Of a DNA stretch of 64,000 nt, positions 54,682 to 64,000 are shown one piece after another (within the stretch, counting starts at the first letter, position 1; each line of letters opens with the position of its first letter). Position numbers and translations under genes: made by a program. Origin of the DNA: Lates calcarifer (taxonomy: Eukaryota > Chordata > Actinopteri > Centropomidae); the NCBI RefSeq assembly GCF_001640805.2, contig NC_066855.1:2187370-2251369 (forward strand), in the 5' to 3' direction. The notes under the pieces are model-generated. The model did not search any database. It saw only the letters and a list, made by a program, of their open reading frames with translations, and had not been told where the DNA came from.

Positions 54682-55731
54682 CTAGCTGATCACACACCTC
54701 TCTTTGTCTTTGCCCTGGCCGCCTCCTATCGCCTTCTCTTTAATGTACATGAGGTCGCTGTGCACGCTGGGTCTCCGGGCGCACGGGGTGACCACGCCGT
54801 ACGCCTCCCCAATGTCCTTCAGCTTCTTGTTTTTCATAGACTTTCTGTGCAGCATGTCGCAGTACTGCACGGACACTTTCCGGTGAAGGTCGGGGCTCAT
54901 CTCGTGCGGTAGTTTGGCCAAGGTAAACAGAGTCTGAAACATCTTATCCACGTTCTCGTTGCGCTTGGCGGAGATCTCGAAGTACGCGCACTTCTCGTCC
55001 CCGGCCACCAGCTGCTCGATCTCCTCCTGCTGCACCTCCCGGTAAAACTCTCGGTCGCCCTTGTTGCCGCAGATGACCAGAGGCACGTCGATGTTCTCTT
55101 TGATCTTGTTTTTCAGGCACGACTTGGTCTCGTAGATCTGCCGCTTTAGCCGCTGCACCTCCTGGAAGGAGTCGCGGTTGTCCAGGCTGAAGACGAGAAT
55201 GAACACATCACCTGGAAGGAGGAAAAGAACACTGGTTAATATGCTTTGCTTACAATACTCGTAAAGTGTCTTTCTAAAACATTTCCTAGCCTTGCAGTGT
55301 AACAGTGACCATGCACCCTGCAGCCATGCGCTCAAGGAGCAAAGCGCGCGCAGTGACCGCACGCGTTTAAAACGCGCTTTTGCACCATCACATTTGCTCT
55401 CTGACTCTGCGTAACTGTCCTGTCCTGCACAAAAGGAAACACACAGATGTGGATAAGTACCTGTCAGTATGGATAGTCTCCTCATGGCGGGGAAAGGGTG
55501 GTTCCCTGATGTATCCAGAATGTCTAGCTGGTATACGTCTCCCTTGATGCTGTACAGTTTCCTGTGAAAGTCCTCGATGGTCGGCGTGTACTGCTCATCG
55601 AACCTCCCGTTCAGGAACCGGGACACGATGGCCGTTTTCCCAACTTTGGTGGATCCCAAAATCACCATCCTGTAGCAGTTCTTCGCCGGGATGTCAAAAT
55701 CGCTCTCCGGGGGCGACATTTTCTTAATCAT
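54682..55731 (-). CDS. rasd1: Dexamethasone-induced Ras-related protein 1 (complete, 2 coding exons)
   Basis: Exon 1 is 55461-55731 and exon 2 is 54682-55211, joined within a Gly codon (G|GT) over a GT-AG intron of 249 nt, giving 266 residues. GTPase motifs are intact: G1 GSTKVGKT (26-33), switch I YTPTIEDFHR (48-57), G3 DTSGNHPF (73-80), G4 NKGD (140-143) and G5 EISAK (169-173). The RASD-specific C-terminal extension is basic (RKSMKNKKLK) and has ARRPSVHSDLMYI. It ends in the CAAX box CVIS, which is farnesylated in this family. RASD1 is a plasma-membrane small GTPase induced by glucocorticoids. It modulates G-protein, adenylyl cyclase and nNOS signalling and circadian responses. The start MIKKM lacks the few extra N-terminal residues of human RASD1. 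RASD2 (Rhes) is the alternative; the sequence and synteny favour rasd1. The intron is stop-free in frame. Confidence 0.98.
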   Translation of the reverse strand: MIKKMSPPESDFDIPAKNCYRMVILGSTKVGKTAIVSRFLNGRFDEQYTPTIEDFHRKLYSIKGDVYQLDILDTSGNHPFPAMRRLSILTGTYPHLCVSFCAGQDSYAESESKCDGAKARFKRVRSLRALCSLSAWLQGAWSLLHCKARKCFRKTLYEYCKQSILTSVLFLLPGDVFILVFSLDNRDSFQEVQRLKRQIYETKSCLKNKIKENIDVPLVICGNKGDREFYREVQQEEIEQLVAGDEKCAYFEISAKRNENVDKMFQTLFTLAKLPHEMSPDLHRKVSVQYCDMLHRKSMKNKKLKDIGEAYGVVTPCARRPSVHSDLMYIKEKAIGGGQGKDKERCVIS

Positions 55732-55865
55732 GGTTAAACCCGGGATCGGGGACTGTTTTCTCTTTCGGATGTATGTGTGCGTAAAAGGCGGTTGATGTGC
55801 CTTTTAGCCAGTGGAGATACTCTTGACTGTTGCTGTGCGTTTCTGTCTGTACAGCGGACCAGAGT

Positions 55866-55909
55866 GTTATATTTAAGCGCGCGGCGGACTCCTCCTCCCA
55901 TACACGTCA
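55866..55909 (-). promoter_or_regulatory. rasd1 core promoter (TATA-like box and half CRE)
   Basis: On the minus strand CTTAAATATAAC lies at about 55866-55877, roughly 135-145 nt upstream of the start codon, and would place the transcription start near 55835-55845. A TGACG half cAMP-response element sits just upstream (CGTCA on the plus strand at 55905-55909). A TATA-containing inducible promoter fits a hormone-inducible gene. I did not find a full palindromic glucocorticoid response element nearby. Confidence 0.55.
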
Positions 55910-58900
55910 CAGCGCAGTGAAGAGGTACTCAGTGCTCCGCTGAGCGCCGGGGAAAGCGGACTAAACTCCCACTGGTGCGTCAGACTGTCATTTGCAACGA
56001 AGGCAAGACGGGAGCTCTGGGAAACAGTGACAAACAGACCCCCTCCAGAAAAATCGTACATTGTCCCATCGCCATAATGTTATGCAGACAGGACGCTGTG
56101 CGTAACAGACAAATAATAACTTCCAGTGAATACAACCACGTTAATAATTGACTCCCCTTCCGGCATTTAACCCGGTTTGGGACACTGTGTTGAAAATTAC
56201 ATTGAACCTTGGACATTTTCCCAAATGATCAAACCAGGACATTTCTGAGTTCTTTTCGACAGAGCAGAGATGTTGCCAGGCAGCTGGATCTGTCCTGACA
56301 AACCATGCATCATAAACTGACCATTTAAGGTGATGCTATTTTTTAGGTTAAGACTGAAATAAGCAACCTTCACTTTTCAGTTTATTAAGGGAAAAACATA
56401 TATGCAAAATCACGCAGTGGTATCTCTTTGACCTTCAGGATTCTGCAACAATTTGTTCATCCATCACTTTCTTATACAAAGTGTCATTCATTCATTTAGT
56501 CATTCACATCCTCAGTCACTGCAGCAGCTTCTTATTCATGTCAACAGGCAGAAGCTTTGAAGCTGCAGTTACCAGGGTGACCAAAAGGGGGCACTCAGGG
56601 TACAATTTTATCCAGATAAATTCATGACTTACCTGAGGGAAAAAAACACAGTGAGCAGTGGCTTTGTGTGTGTGTGTGAGTGTGTATCTTCAATAGATGT
56701 TTTTTAATCATGGCTGGCAAAAACAAAAAGACATGAGGCTGTCAATTGCCACACTTAATCGTCTGTAATGAACAACAGTTATTACAGAGGAAACGAGTGT
56801 GGAGGGTTTTTTTTCTTTTCAGATAATTGAATGGAGTTTGTGGAGCAGGCAGTTACCGGGTTACAGTGGAGGCAGTAGAACAGCTGATTCAAACTTGTGG
56901 ATTTAATGTGGTTCAGTCAGTCAGGTGTGAAGAACGACATGCTAATGATGCGGCGCTAAACGAGGAGAGAGCGAGACCTCTGATGCAGTTTGATAAAAGT
57001 AGCAGTGTGACCTGAACCAGCGCAGGATTCACAGAGATAGTGAGACTTATGTTGACAACTTGAGTGTTTGCTGCAGCCTCAAGCCCTGATGCTATAATTA
57101 TACTCTGCCATTTCACACCAAGGGCCTGTATCATAAAGCCAGATTAAGGTGTTAGTCTGCTATCTTTTGGCTTAACTCAGATTTTCTTGAATCACAAAGT
57201 TGGCTCAATTTCAACCAGGGTAGATCACCATGGTAACCAACGCTGCACAGCTTCAGATTATCAGATCAACTACTGACCAACCAGTCCATCAGACCAGTCA
57301 TCTTTTCTACAGGATCTGTACAAGAACCAAGGTACTTAGTGTCTAATAAAGTGACAAGTAATAAGGTGTTTTCATGAATCAGTAGAAGCACTTTCTCTCA
57401 CCATGATACCATGACATCTGACAATCTCATATCGCACTAACAGCCTAACAAGTAGTGATTATCACTGCATGACTTTTTTTTTATTCCTGACAGGATCCTT
57501 GACAATGCAGATGCTTTTATACTGTTACTCAATCACTGTAGCTCAAGCTCAAGATGCCACACGGTGACTTTGTGAGTGCATATTCTAAAAATTTTTTCTT
57601 CAACACAAGTCAAATAAATTCCTACAAAGATTCAAAATGAGCTTCGAACTGTTTAAACTAAACCTTGTCCAAAAAGAAAAGAAATGCTTATGAAACCATC
57701 TGTGAGTAAACTGACTGACTGGGCTGTGTGATCCTAAGCAAACCAAGCAGCAGCCAGATAAATGCTTCCCACTCCTTTTCTCACCAAAGAAAATGCGCCT
57801 GGTAAGTGTGACTGGCCCCTGAGCCTTAAAACTCTGGGATAATCAGTAAGCGTATTGTCCATGTTAGTGCTGGGTCAGGTTATAAAGCTACAGAGTGTCA
57901 CAGAGTCAGCGAATGCTGCTGCTCCGCCAGCTCAAAGCCTTCGTTAGCTTTAATATATTCTTTTCCTGGGGCGTCCTGCACAGATAAACAAGGTCTCTAC
58001 AGCGTGATAGCAGAGCAAGAGCCACGCTGACCTTCTGTGACCCATGACCTGGCCACCTGTATGAATATGTTGTTTTTATGAGTCATGACCCACTGTCTTT
58101 CAAGTATGTATGTGTCTTAGGGCAGCAGACAGAAATAATATGTTCTTGTGTGAGAGAGAATATCTACTTTAACCAGTTAGTTATCCAATGCATTCCCCAT
58201 TGGGAGACAGAGAAGGCATGAACCATACTTAAAAACATTGATGAGGAAACAGTAGGCATGTTTGGCTGGCTGTTAGATAATGACACAGTGAGGAGGGACT
58301 GATGTTCTGTAGTACAGCAGTGGAACAGGAAACACAGAGGCGAATGGAAAAACAAATGGTGCCGACAGTGAGCAAATACAACTTCAGCCAGGCAGCTCAT
58401 AAAAGACAAAGTGAGAGATATGGATGATCAGGTGTGGAAGTTTAGTTTGTGAAGTCAGCACAAAAACTGGCTCGATATGTTACGAAAACAGACTGCTTCG
58501 ACCTCTGCTTTTAATCTGCCTCCTGGCCTGTAATCAGACAGAACAAAAATGTTTTAAATCCACATACAAATGCACCTGCAGTGTTCACTCAGATGCATTA
58601 AAGGTCACAGGCATCCATCTCTACAGGTGGTCATAGTCAATCTGCATACATTACCACAAAGGACTGGTCTAATGTGTTTCACATACACATGAACAGGCTA
58701 CTTTAATGCACTTTGATATGCAGATGTAGCCAGAAAGCAAATGCATCATACATTAAGCAGATTATGACCTTCACATTTCCAATCTTACAGCCAATGAGGA
58801 GGATTTTTGGCAGGTGGTGGGAGGTACTTTCAGATTTGTCCTCAAGTGAATCACTGTAGGAAATGCACATAGCTTAACTTGCCACAATGACTGGAAAATG

Positions 58901-59080
58901 TGGGATACAGTTAGCTTGGCTCTGTAGAAATGGTTACCTTAAAGTTAGTGTAAAGCAAATTCAGAGATTTGTCTCGAAACATTATTCAACATTATAAATT
59001 ACATGTGGCTCATGTCCAGTTTGTCAGAAAACAGTCACAAATAAAGGAGTTTCACCTTATGATTATGTGCACTGATGGCG
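55910..59080. other. Intergenic region between rasd1 and the 59-kb promoter
   Basis: GC content falls away from the rasd1 promoter. The stretch is otherwise AT-rich with no recognisable gene, only short unlinked open frames. A CTCF-like motif lies at 56581-56594. Confidence 0.55.
56581..56594 (+). promoter_or_regulatory. CTCF-like motif upstream of rasd1
   Basis: CCAAAAGGGGGCAC, near the CTCF core consensus and in the same orientation as the one at 21557-21570. About 0.7 kb upstream of the inferred rasd1 start. Confidence 0.25.
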
Positions 59081-59144
59081 CATGGCTCTACACCACATCT
59101 TCTCATACATCTGTGCTTCTCCGTCTTTACGGTGGATGTATTTT

Positions 59145-59300
59145 AAGACCAATCAGCGGTGGTTGCTAGGCGGACCCAGAGTCGGCGGGCCAATCAGTGT
59201 TTTTCTGTCAATGTTAACTGACGTATGTCGTCATTGGCTACGACGTGTCTCCTCATTGGCCACGAACGTCTGGGAGGAGCGCAGAGAGGCGGAGAAACGA
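59145..59300 (+). promoter_or_regulatory. CCAAT-cluster promoter with an X-box half-site
   Basis: Four CCAAT boxes lie within 111 bp: two forward (59149-59153, 59190-59194) and two reverse (ATTGG at 59233-59237 and 59255-59259). GTTGCTAGG at 59162-59170 matches the RFX X-box half-site. The block is GC-richer than its flanks and is followed by well-formed exons. NF-Y and RFX commonly act together. This supports a real promoter, possibly bidirectional. Confidence 0.6.
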
Positions 59301-59481
59301 AGTCGGAAAACAGATTTAATCCAAGTTTGAAGCGTTGCCTCTGTTTGCCAGTGCAGTGAGACAAAGTCACAGGTGTGGATGCTAAAACAAACTCTGGGGC
59401 TGCTTTTTGTCGAACACGAGTGAGACCGAACACTGAATACATCTGCAGTAAGGCGAAGGTAAGGCAAGCAGTTAACGGCTA

Positions 59482-59546
59482 GCGTTAGTATCAATGTTAT
59501 TGGAGAGCGTTAGCGTTAGCAGCGTGCGTTAGCGTTAGCGTTAGCC
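59482..59546 (+). repeat. GTTAGC hexamer cluster
   Basis: Several GCGTTAGC units occur just inside intron 1 of the putative noncoding RNA, with further GTTAGCATTAGC words near 59740-59772. Short arrays of this word are common in fish DNA. Confidence 0.7.
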
Positions 59547-60235
59547 ATTTTCAGTCGTAAACTCTCGTTTGTATTAGTTTTCACTTCACCAACATTTAGC
59601 TCTCTTTGTCATATTGTGTGCCATCCTGGTCATCTTAACTCCTTTTATGGTGGTTTATCATGTCATTATCACTGGTTTGTGGCTATTTGTGACCATTTTA
59701 AATAATTTAGCGTGTCTACTTTGCTATTTTACACCTGAGCGTTAGCATTAGCATGGAGCGTTAGCATTAGCCCTGTAATGTCTTTGGGGTACTTGTCCTT
59801 TTTGTCCTCGTTTTATTTGCATGGGTTAAAGTGTGTGTGTTTCTGTGACTAAAGCGTCCCTGACATGAGTTGTGGAGGGTGCTAACTGTTTAGTAGTCTG
59901 TCTGTTTATAACTCCGTTTGCTGCTTCTTTATAATGTTGTGCTCTATCTTGATCATTTTAAGCCAGTTTATGGCGGATTATCATGTCGATGTGATCATTT
60001 TGTGTCTATTTGTCTTTAGCTGGCTGTTTTACATCTACCTACAGTCAGCTTCTTTGTGGTTGGTTTGCATGGTATTGTGTAGTATCGTGTATTTGTAGCT
60101 TTATGTCCAATCCAGGTCATTTAACTTTTCTTTGTGGCCATTTTGTGTTTCAGTATGGCAGTCAAGCGTCCAATTATGATCATTTTGCATCACAGTTTTT
60201 TGCCTCTTTGTTTTTGTTTGTTTTGTGTGTCTTTG

Positions 60236-60425
60236 TCTCTTCAATTCAGTTTTATTTATATAGTGCCATATCACAACAAAAGTCATCTCAAGGCACTTTT
60301 CATGTAGAGCAGGTCTAGACCATACTCTTTAACATAGGTATTTACAGAGAGAGACCCAACAAATCCCATCATGAGCAGCACTAGGCGACAGTGGCATCTG
60401 TGCATAGCCATCCACTGACCCCCTG
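60236..60425 (+). repeat. Teleost interspersed repeat fragment
   Basis: It begins TTCAATTCAGTTTTATTTAT, then ATAGTGCCATATCACAAC, ATCTCAAGGCACTTT and later GGCGACAGTGGCAT. This series is the signature of a very widespread fish interspersed repeat with the ATTTATATAGCGCC motif. Class not assigned. It lies in intron 1 of the putative noncoding RNA. Confidence 0.65.
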
Positions 60426-61707
60426 TTGTGTATATTATTGATGAGAAGTTTGTTTGTGGTGACTTGAGACTTTATTGAGCTCAGTTTTGTGTTAAAGACA
60501 AGCTTGAAAACTATATTTTAACTCTGTGCTTCTCCACACGTTTTAAGCCTCAAGAGTAGGTAACAGTGTATGAGCTGAGATTCCTGTCAGAAATTATTAT
60601 AAAAATGTTTACCTCTCTGAGATCAATAAAGTCATATCCTAGTAACATCATTAAGTTATTAACCTCAAAATTCATAGTATGATTGTCAAGGTTCTAGTGT
60701 TTAGTTTTCAATGTTGTATTCTTCTGCACTGTTCACGTTTTGGAGGTGAACTATTCTTTATTAATTCTTTAGGTTATGTGTTTTTTAAGTGTTGTACTTG
60801 TGTTTTCCAGGTTTACTGATTCAGCTGCTGCAGCCTGGACAGAAACACCAGCTCTCACCTGGCAAACCAAACGGGTATGTGTCCTAAAGATTTACCCAGT
60901 CTGAAAAAATGTGTTGAGGAGCTGAATTATTGATATTAGCAAGCAGTGTTATTGTTTAAATCCTTGGTATTTAATGGGTTTAGTATTGAATATAATAACT
61001 GATAATAGTGTATAAGTTGTCAGACAATAGTACTAGTTATAATATTTTTTAAAAACTCAAAATAGTTGTCAATTAAGACTTAAGTACAATTAAAATATCA
61101 CAAGTAAAACCCTGCTTTCAAAATTGTACTTAAGTGACAGTTTTTATTATGCAGCTCACAGTAATATGCAATCAATCAATATACATATTTAAGATAATAA
61201 TTTGAATATATTTTTCCTAAATATTTATCGTTCTTGATTCTTAAAGATGTGATGCTGTTTTTGGTCATACGTGACAGTAAAGAGGCCATTTTCTGAGACA
61301 CTCCTCTAACGTTTGGCAAAAGCTCTGGTTCAGCTGTAATGTTGAATATTTATCTGTGTTTTCATGGTTAAACTGTTGACGAGGAATAGGTTGCAGCGTA
61401 TTAATCATTTTCCTTTGTATATTTCTCTTTTTATTTCCTCCAGGTGCCATCACTTCGTCTGTGATCACAGAGTCTTCGTATGATGAAGAAGTTCTTTGAC
61501 ACCAGGACAGAGGCCTCCAGGTAATTCACAGTTTTACATCAACTAATCCTAACACAGAGCTCTGACATTAAATTATGTATCTTCAGTAACTGATCTGAAG
61601 TCTGAATAGTTTCATTTGTCAGAGAAAGACATAACTCAATATTAAAGTTTACTCACATAGTTCATTAAAGTGCAGTTCAAAGAAAATGAAGAATTTAAAC
61701 ATCAATC

Positions 61708-61940
61708 CTCTCTCTCTCTCTCTCTCTTACACTCTCTCTCTTACTCTAATTCTCTCACTTTCTTTGTCTCTTTCTCTTCCTTGCTCTGTCACTTACTCTC
61801 ATGTTTTCATTCTATCTGCCCCCACCACCACCACCACCACCACCAACACACACACGTTGTCTCGCTCTTTCTCCCTGTCTCTCATTCTCTCTCGCTTTCT
61901 CCCTCAGTCTCTCCCTCCCTTCCTCTCTCTTTCTCATTAG
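61708..61940 (+). repeat. Long pyrimidine-rich tract with a CAC triplet run
   Basis: About 230 bp that is mostly C and T on the plus strand (CTCTCT stretches), split by a CCA/CAC triplet run at about 61821-61846. Three open frames over it are low complexity. It lies in intron 3 of the putative noncoding RNA. Confidence 0.85.
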
Positions 61941-62499
61941 TACAGTAAGTCATAAAAAATGTGTTCTACAGTGTCACACTTGAAACACAGTCATTTTGCT
62001 TCTTTTTGGCTTCTACCAACCAAATTTAGTTCCTGCTGTTGTGAATATCAGGAGCTGGTGGAGTCAGTTCTCAGTCAGAGCAGCTTCTTCTGTCTTTGTG
62101 TGGAAAGCAAATTTAACTCTTGGACTAGTTCTGATTAGTCCAGAACCAGGTAGTCCACACTCAGGTTTCTTTGTAGATTTAGTGTTTTTTTTTTTATTTC
62201 TGTATCTTTTGACAGTTTGAAGTTCAATACCCAGAAACACTGTGTTTTTATTTTGATTGTTAAAGTCACATCTTTATATTCATGTTTGTTGTGTTTTTCT
62301 CCACAGGATTCAAACTTCAACCATTAAATCACAGAGAGAAGAGAAGAGACAGACTTGAAGACATTTCCAGAAGGTCAGTGTTAGTTTATTCTTTTCAGTC
62401 TGACTCTGTCATTATCTCAGTTGCAGTTTGACACTTTAAAAGCCCCTGTCTGGAACAAATAGCAACATCAGTTTTCAACAATGTAGCTGCAAAAAAAGT

Positions 62500-63020
62500 C
62501 TATGTATAACAAAATGTATATTTATATACAACAGAAAATATAAAACCATAGTTTACCTTAAGAAAATGTCTATAAACTAAGTATAATAACCTTTAAAAAT
62601 GTGTGTAAAAATAAATATAAAACCTTTTAAAAGACATTTTAAACCCTAAATGAATAAGTCTAAAAAAGAGGGATAAGGTTTGATAAATATGGTTCAAATC
62701 TTTATTTTTAACCTTTAAAAATATCTATATTTAAAACCTTTAAAAATAGGTCAAAGAATCATGCACGAAACCTGTAAAAAATACATTTTGAACCTTAAAA
62801 AATTTCTTAACAGTAAGTATCCAACTCATAGAAAATTAAGTACAAAACTTTAAATAGAGTCTAAAAAACAAGTATAAAGCCTTTAAAATATATTTATAAC
62901 CTTCAAAAGATATGTCTGAACAATGAGTGTAAAACCTTTTTTAAGTTATGTATAAAACCATAAAAAATAAACAATTATATTTTCAAAATGTTTAAAAATT
63001 GGTCTAAAAAATTAAAACAA
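62500..63020 (+). repeat. Degenerate AT-rich tandem repeat
   Basis: The motif AAACCTTTAAAAAT and variants such as ATAAAACCTTTTAAAA recur about a dozen or more times at irregular spacings of about 25-60 bp, interleaved with GTCTAAAAAA-like words. It fills most of intron 4 of the putative noncoding RNA. It looks like a decayed minisatellite. Confidence 0.65.
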
Positions 63021-63738
63021 GACTCATGACATTTTTCAGACATTTGACCACAAGGAAACACTTATTAGGGTTAGGGTAAATGTAGTTATAAACATATTTT
63101 CCAATGATGAACATGTCTGTTAAGCATGTTTGTGATCATTTAACTGCTTGTGACACAATTAATAATTAAATAGTTGGCCCATAAGAATTAGTCTTTAGAA
63201 AATGTGCTTTCACTTGTGTTTTTACTTGGTGGAAATCCTCCATCTAATTAATAGCTAACACTTGTTTTCTTTCATCCACTTCAGGTCTTCAGCTGCTGTC
63301 ATCTTCTCCTCCTGCAGAGACAAGAACACATGTTAATCACAGAAACTGATCAGTAAAAAAAAATGTCTTACCTTTTTTGACACCTGCCCATACTATGACA
63401 TCTTTTTGGTGGCTTACTGTACTATGACATTTTTTCACTTTTTTCACATACAATGACATGTGACATGTGGCTTAAAGCAGCCATCTTACCTGTGTGATTT
63501 AGTGTGTTTTTGGTGTTCTGATTTTTCAAACAGTGCAATAACAGTGCTCAAATCCAATCTATTACTGTGTACATAGTCCTGTTTATACTGTTCATGTTGT
63601 TATAATTTTTACATACTGTTATATATTAACTTGTCTTAAAACTTGTCTTTCTTATATCATGCCTTTTTCTGTTTTTGCTGCTGAAACACTGAATTTCCTG
63701 ACTGTGGGACTAATGAAAGATCATCTTTCTCTTACTCA

Positions 63739-63744
63739 AATAAA
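63739..63744 (+). terminator. Polyadenylation signal of the putative noncoding RNA
   Basis: Canonical AATAAA about 455 nt into the last inferred exon, so that exon would have an ordinary length for a terminal exon. Confidence 0.5.
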
Positions 63745-63833
63745 TACTTCTGAACACTGAATGAATGAATATATGAATATTTTCTCAGTCTGTTTGATAC
63801 TGTATGAAAGTGAATATGTTTTTTACTTTTACC

Positions 63834-64000
63834 CAGAGATTAGGGTTAATGGCTTTTAGCCAGAAGTTAGGGTTAGGGTTAGCTTTTAGCCAGGTTTAGG
63901 GTTATGGTTTTAAGCCTTTTTTAGCCAGAAGTTAGGGTTAGGGTTACAGCTTTTAGCCAGTGATTAGGTTAGGGTTATGGTTTTAAGCCTTTTTTAGCCA
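63834..64000 (+). repeat. Tandem array with telomere-like TTAGGG units (runs off the end)
   Basis: The sequence alternates short TTAGGGTTAGGGTTA runs with a TTTTAGCCAG spacer and a GGTTTTAAGCCTTTTTTAGC segment that occurs twice at a spacing of about 70 bp. The array is therefore a higher-order minisatellite with interstitial TTAGGG units. Its right end is outside the window. Confidence 0.8.

Larger units (their letters stand above)
59300..63765 (+). ncRNA. Putative spliced long noncoding RNA (5 exons)
   Basis: Inferred exons are: exon 1 from about 59300 to 59458 (donor GAAG|GTAAGG), exon 2 60811-60874 (acceptor TGTTTTCCAG, donor GTATGT), exon 3 61444-61520 (donor GTAATT), exon 4 62307-62373 (acceptor TTTTTCTCCACAG, donor GTCAGT) and exon 5 from 63285 (acceptor CATCCACTTCAG). 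A poly(A) signal AATAAA lies at 63739-63744. All splice sites are GT-AG with good pyrimidine tracts. In the spliced product every frame is soon closed. The best ATG frame starts at 61480 and crosses exon 3/4 to a TGA at 62356-62358, giving only 30 residues (MMKKFFDTRTEASR onward). I recognise no protein and no clear snoRNA in the introns. A gene with a coding exon elsewhere, or a chance chain of sites, remains possible. Exact 5' and 3' ends are estimates. Confidence 0.5.

Noticed and set aside
54664..54912. 82-codon plus-strand frame
   Set aside because: Antisense shadow of rasd1 exon 2.
54682..55731. Continuous 349-codon frame on the minus strand read as a single-exon gene
   Set aside because: The middle 83 codons have no counterpart in RASD proteins and are bounded by a clean GT-AG pair that restores the exact family sequence, so it is an intron.
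61249..61303. C/D-box snoRNA-like segment in the putative noncoding RNA intron
   Set aside because: The C box reads GTGATGC rather than RTGATGA and there is no terminal stem, so a snoRNA host-gene claim is not supported.
61670..61983. Overlapping 60-92 codon plus-strand frames
   Set aside because: They are translations of a pyrimidine-rich simple repeat (Ser/Leu/Pro/His runs).

Overview
The window is vertebrate nuclear DNA, almost certainly from a teleost fish and probably a percomorph-type genome. Its genes are split by GT-AG introns and separated by long AT-rich intergenic DNA. It has many CA/GT microsatellites, CCAAT-rich GC-richer promoters, tRNA-derived SINEs, a Tc1-like transposon remnant and other fish-type dispersed repeats. 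There are no bacterial or organellar features. All gene calls below were made by hand translation and recognition of known families; no database search was possible.

Layout. (1) 1-5.9 kb: the 5' part of usp22 on the minus strand, coding exons 1 and 2 only; the rest lies beyond position 1. (2) 6.48-16.3 kb: a complete 12-exon cops3 gene on the minus strand, encoding 423 residues of COP9 signalosome subunit 3. Its introns carry a 0.7-kb inverted-repeat element and a SINE. (3) 17.8-22.7 kb: a complete five-exon nt5m gene on the plus strand, encoding a 229-residue mitochondrial 5',3'-deoxyribonucleotidase. It is head-to-head with cops3. (4) 21.4-54.1 kb: about 33 kb with no recognisable protein gene. 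It holds microsatellites, a SINE, a Tc1 fragment, two copies of another repeat and two unproven exon candidates near 25.1 kb and 44.5-44.9 kb. (5) 54.1-55.9 kb: a complete two-exon rasd1 (Dexras1) gene on the minus strand with a TATA-like promoter. (6) 59.1-63.8 kb: a CCAAT/X-box promoter followed by five well-bounded small exons and a poly(A) signal on the plus strand. This looks like a spliced long noncoding RNA with only a 30-codon reading frame. (7) 63.83-64.0 kb: the start of a tandem array containing TTAGGG units that runs off the end.

The order cops3-nt5m-rasd1 matches the human 17p11.2 (Smith-Magenis) block COPS3-NT5M-MED9-RASD1; med9 was not found here. The genes are functionally unrelated: histone deubiquitination (usp22), cullin deneddylation (cops3), mitochondrial nucleotide pool control (nt5m) and a hormone-inducible small GTPase (rasd1). 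They are linked by ancestral synteny, not by a pathway.

No convincing new biological system was found. The items most worth checking are the unannotated spliced transcript at 59-63.8 kb, the spliced reading frame with an intronic hairpin at 44.5-44.9 kb, the in-frame stop-free intron of rasd1, and the long TG tract abutting the nt5m exon 4 acceptor.
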